Source of the DNA: Mucilaginibacter sp.
GTDB lineage: Bacteria > Bacteroidota > Bacteroidia > Sphingobacteriales > Sphingobacteriaceae
Length of the DNA stretch: 15,734 nucleotides
Assembly (NCBI GenBank): GCA_025934475.1
Contig: JAICXZ010000011.1
Coordinates: 1 to 15,734, forward strand
Direction: 5' to 3'
Both the position numbers and the translations under genes were made by a program. The notes below the pieces were generated by a model that did no database searches, was not told the DNA's origin, and saw only the letters and a list, made by a program, of their open reading frames with translations. Shown here piece after piece: positions 15,565-15,734 of this stretch (positions within the stretch are counted from its first letter, which is position 1; each line of letters opens with the position of its first letter).

Positions 15565-15734
15565 TTAGTAAGCGCTCCAGCCCCCATCCGCAGTTATTAC
15601 AGCACCATTGATGAAAGCAGATTGGTCAGAGGCTAAAAACAACGCTAAAGCGGCAATATCATCCGGATTAGCTGCCGGCGGAATATTTGCTGCGCCTAAT
15701 ATCATCCGTTCATATCCGAAAGGATGAGCGTCCA
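15565..15734 (-). CDS. Short-chain dehydrogenase/reductase, C-terminal end only
   Basis: The last 56 codons of a gene entering from beyond the right edge. The reading frame ends DGGWSAY at a TAA (15565-15567). The visible part (MILGAANIPPAANPDDIAAL, then ALFLASDQSAFINGAVITAD and GGWSAY) is the typical C-terminus of classical SDR oxidoreductases: a PEDIA-like helix leading to the SDxxxFxxGxxxxxDGG tail that completes the Rossmann fold and dimer interface. The cofactor-binding GxxxGxG motif and catalytic Tyr-x3-Lys are outside the window, so cofactor and substrate cannot be stated. It is read in the same direction as the usp operon but 145 bp upstream of it, and is probably a separate unit. Confidence 0.88.
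   Translation of the reverse strand, partial: DAHPFGYERMILGAANIPPAANPDDIAALALFLASDQSAFINGAVITADGGWSAY

Overview
The window looks like chromosomal DNA from a Bacteroidota bacterium, most likely a soil or plant-associated member of the Sphingobacteriaceae (Mucilaginibacter/Pedobacter-like). I infer this from four things: a giant secreted protein with a C-terminal type IX secretion (T9SS) sorting domain, Bacteroidota-style Ig/LamG/NHL architecture, weak or absent Shine-Dalgarno sequences before most genes, and AT-rich promoter regions beside moderately GC-rich genes. No phage, insertion sequence, CRISPR array, tRNA or rRNA is visible. The genus is a guess; the phylum is fairly secure.

Layout. 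(a) 1-466, minus: the 5' part of a glycine-zipper/OmpA-type lipoprotein whose C-terminus lies outside the window. (b) 467-877: an AT-rich divergent promoter region. (c) 878-6862, plus: a 1994-residue multidomain T9SS cargo protein (six-bladed NHL propeller, Ig/PKD modules, two LamG lectin-like domains, DUF2341-like domain, FN3-like domain, sorting domain). (d) 6930-8405, minus: a soluble PAS-PAS histidine kinase that converges on the giant gene. (e) 8620-9962, plus: an AraC-type regulator followed by a small SRPBCC-fold protein, probably a regulator-target pair. (f) 9963-10423: a gene-free convergent gap with hexamer repeats, an inverted repeat and a 56-codon ORF of doubtful status. (g) 15419 down to 10424, minus: a stress and envelope block of universal stress protein, MgtA-type P-type ATPase (20 bp gap), and YcbB-type L,D-transpeptidase (137 bp gap). 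(h) 15565-15734, minus: the C-terminal end of a short-chain dehydrogenase.

How it fits together. The most interesting inference is regulatory. Upstream of the universal stress gene and again upstream of the L,D-transpeptidase gene there is a 16-bp Crp/Fnr-like site with the shared core GTGA-N6-TCAT. This would join ion transport, a stress protein and 3-3 peptidoglycan cross-linking in one regulon. The first site stands at class-II-like spacing from a Bacteroidota -7-like element. The rest is mostly recognisable families in plausible order. Points of second-level interest are an Ig-like domain apparently split by a beta-propeller, the missing peptidoglycan-binding domain and SHSC active site of the transpeptidase, a Glu-to-Gln change in membrane segment 4 of the ATPase, and 6- and 7-nt periodic tracts in several intergenic spacers.
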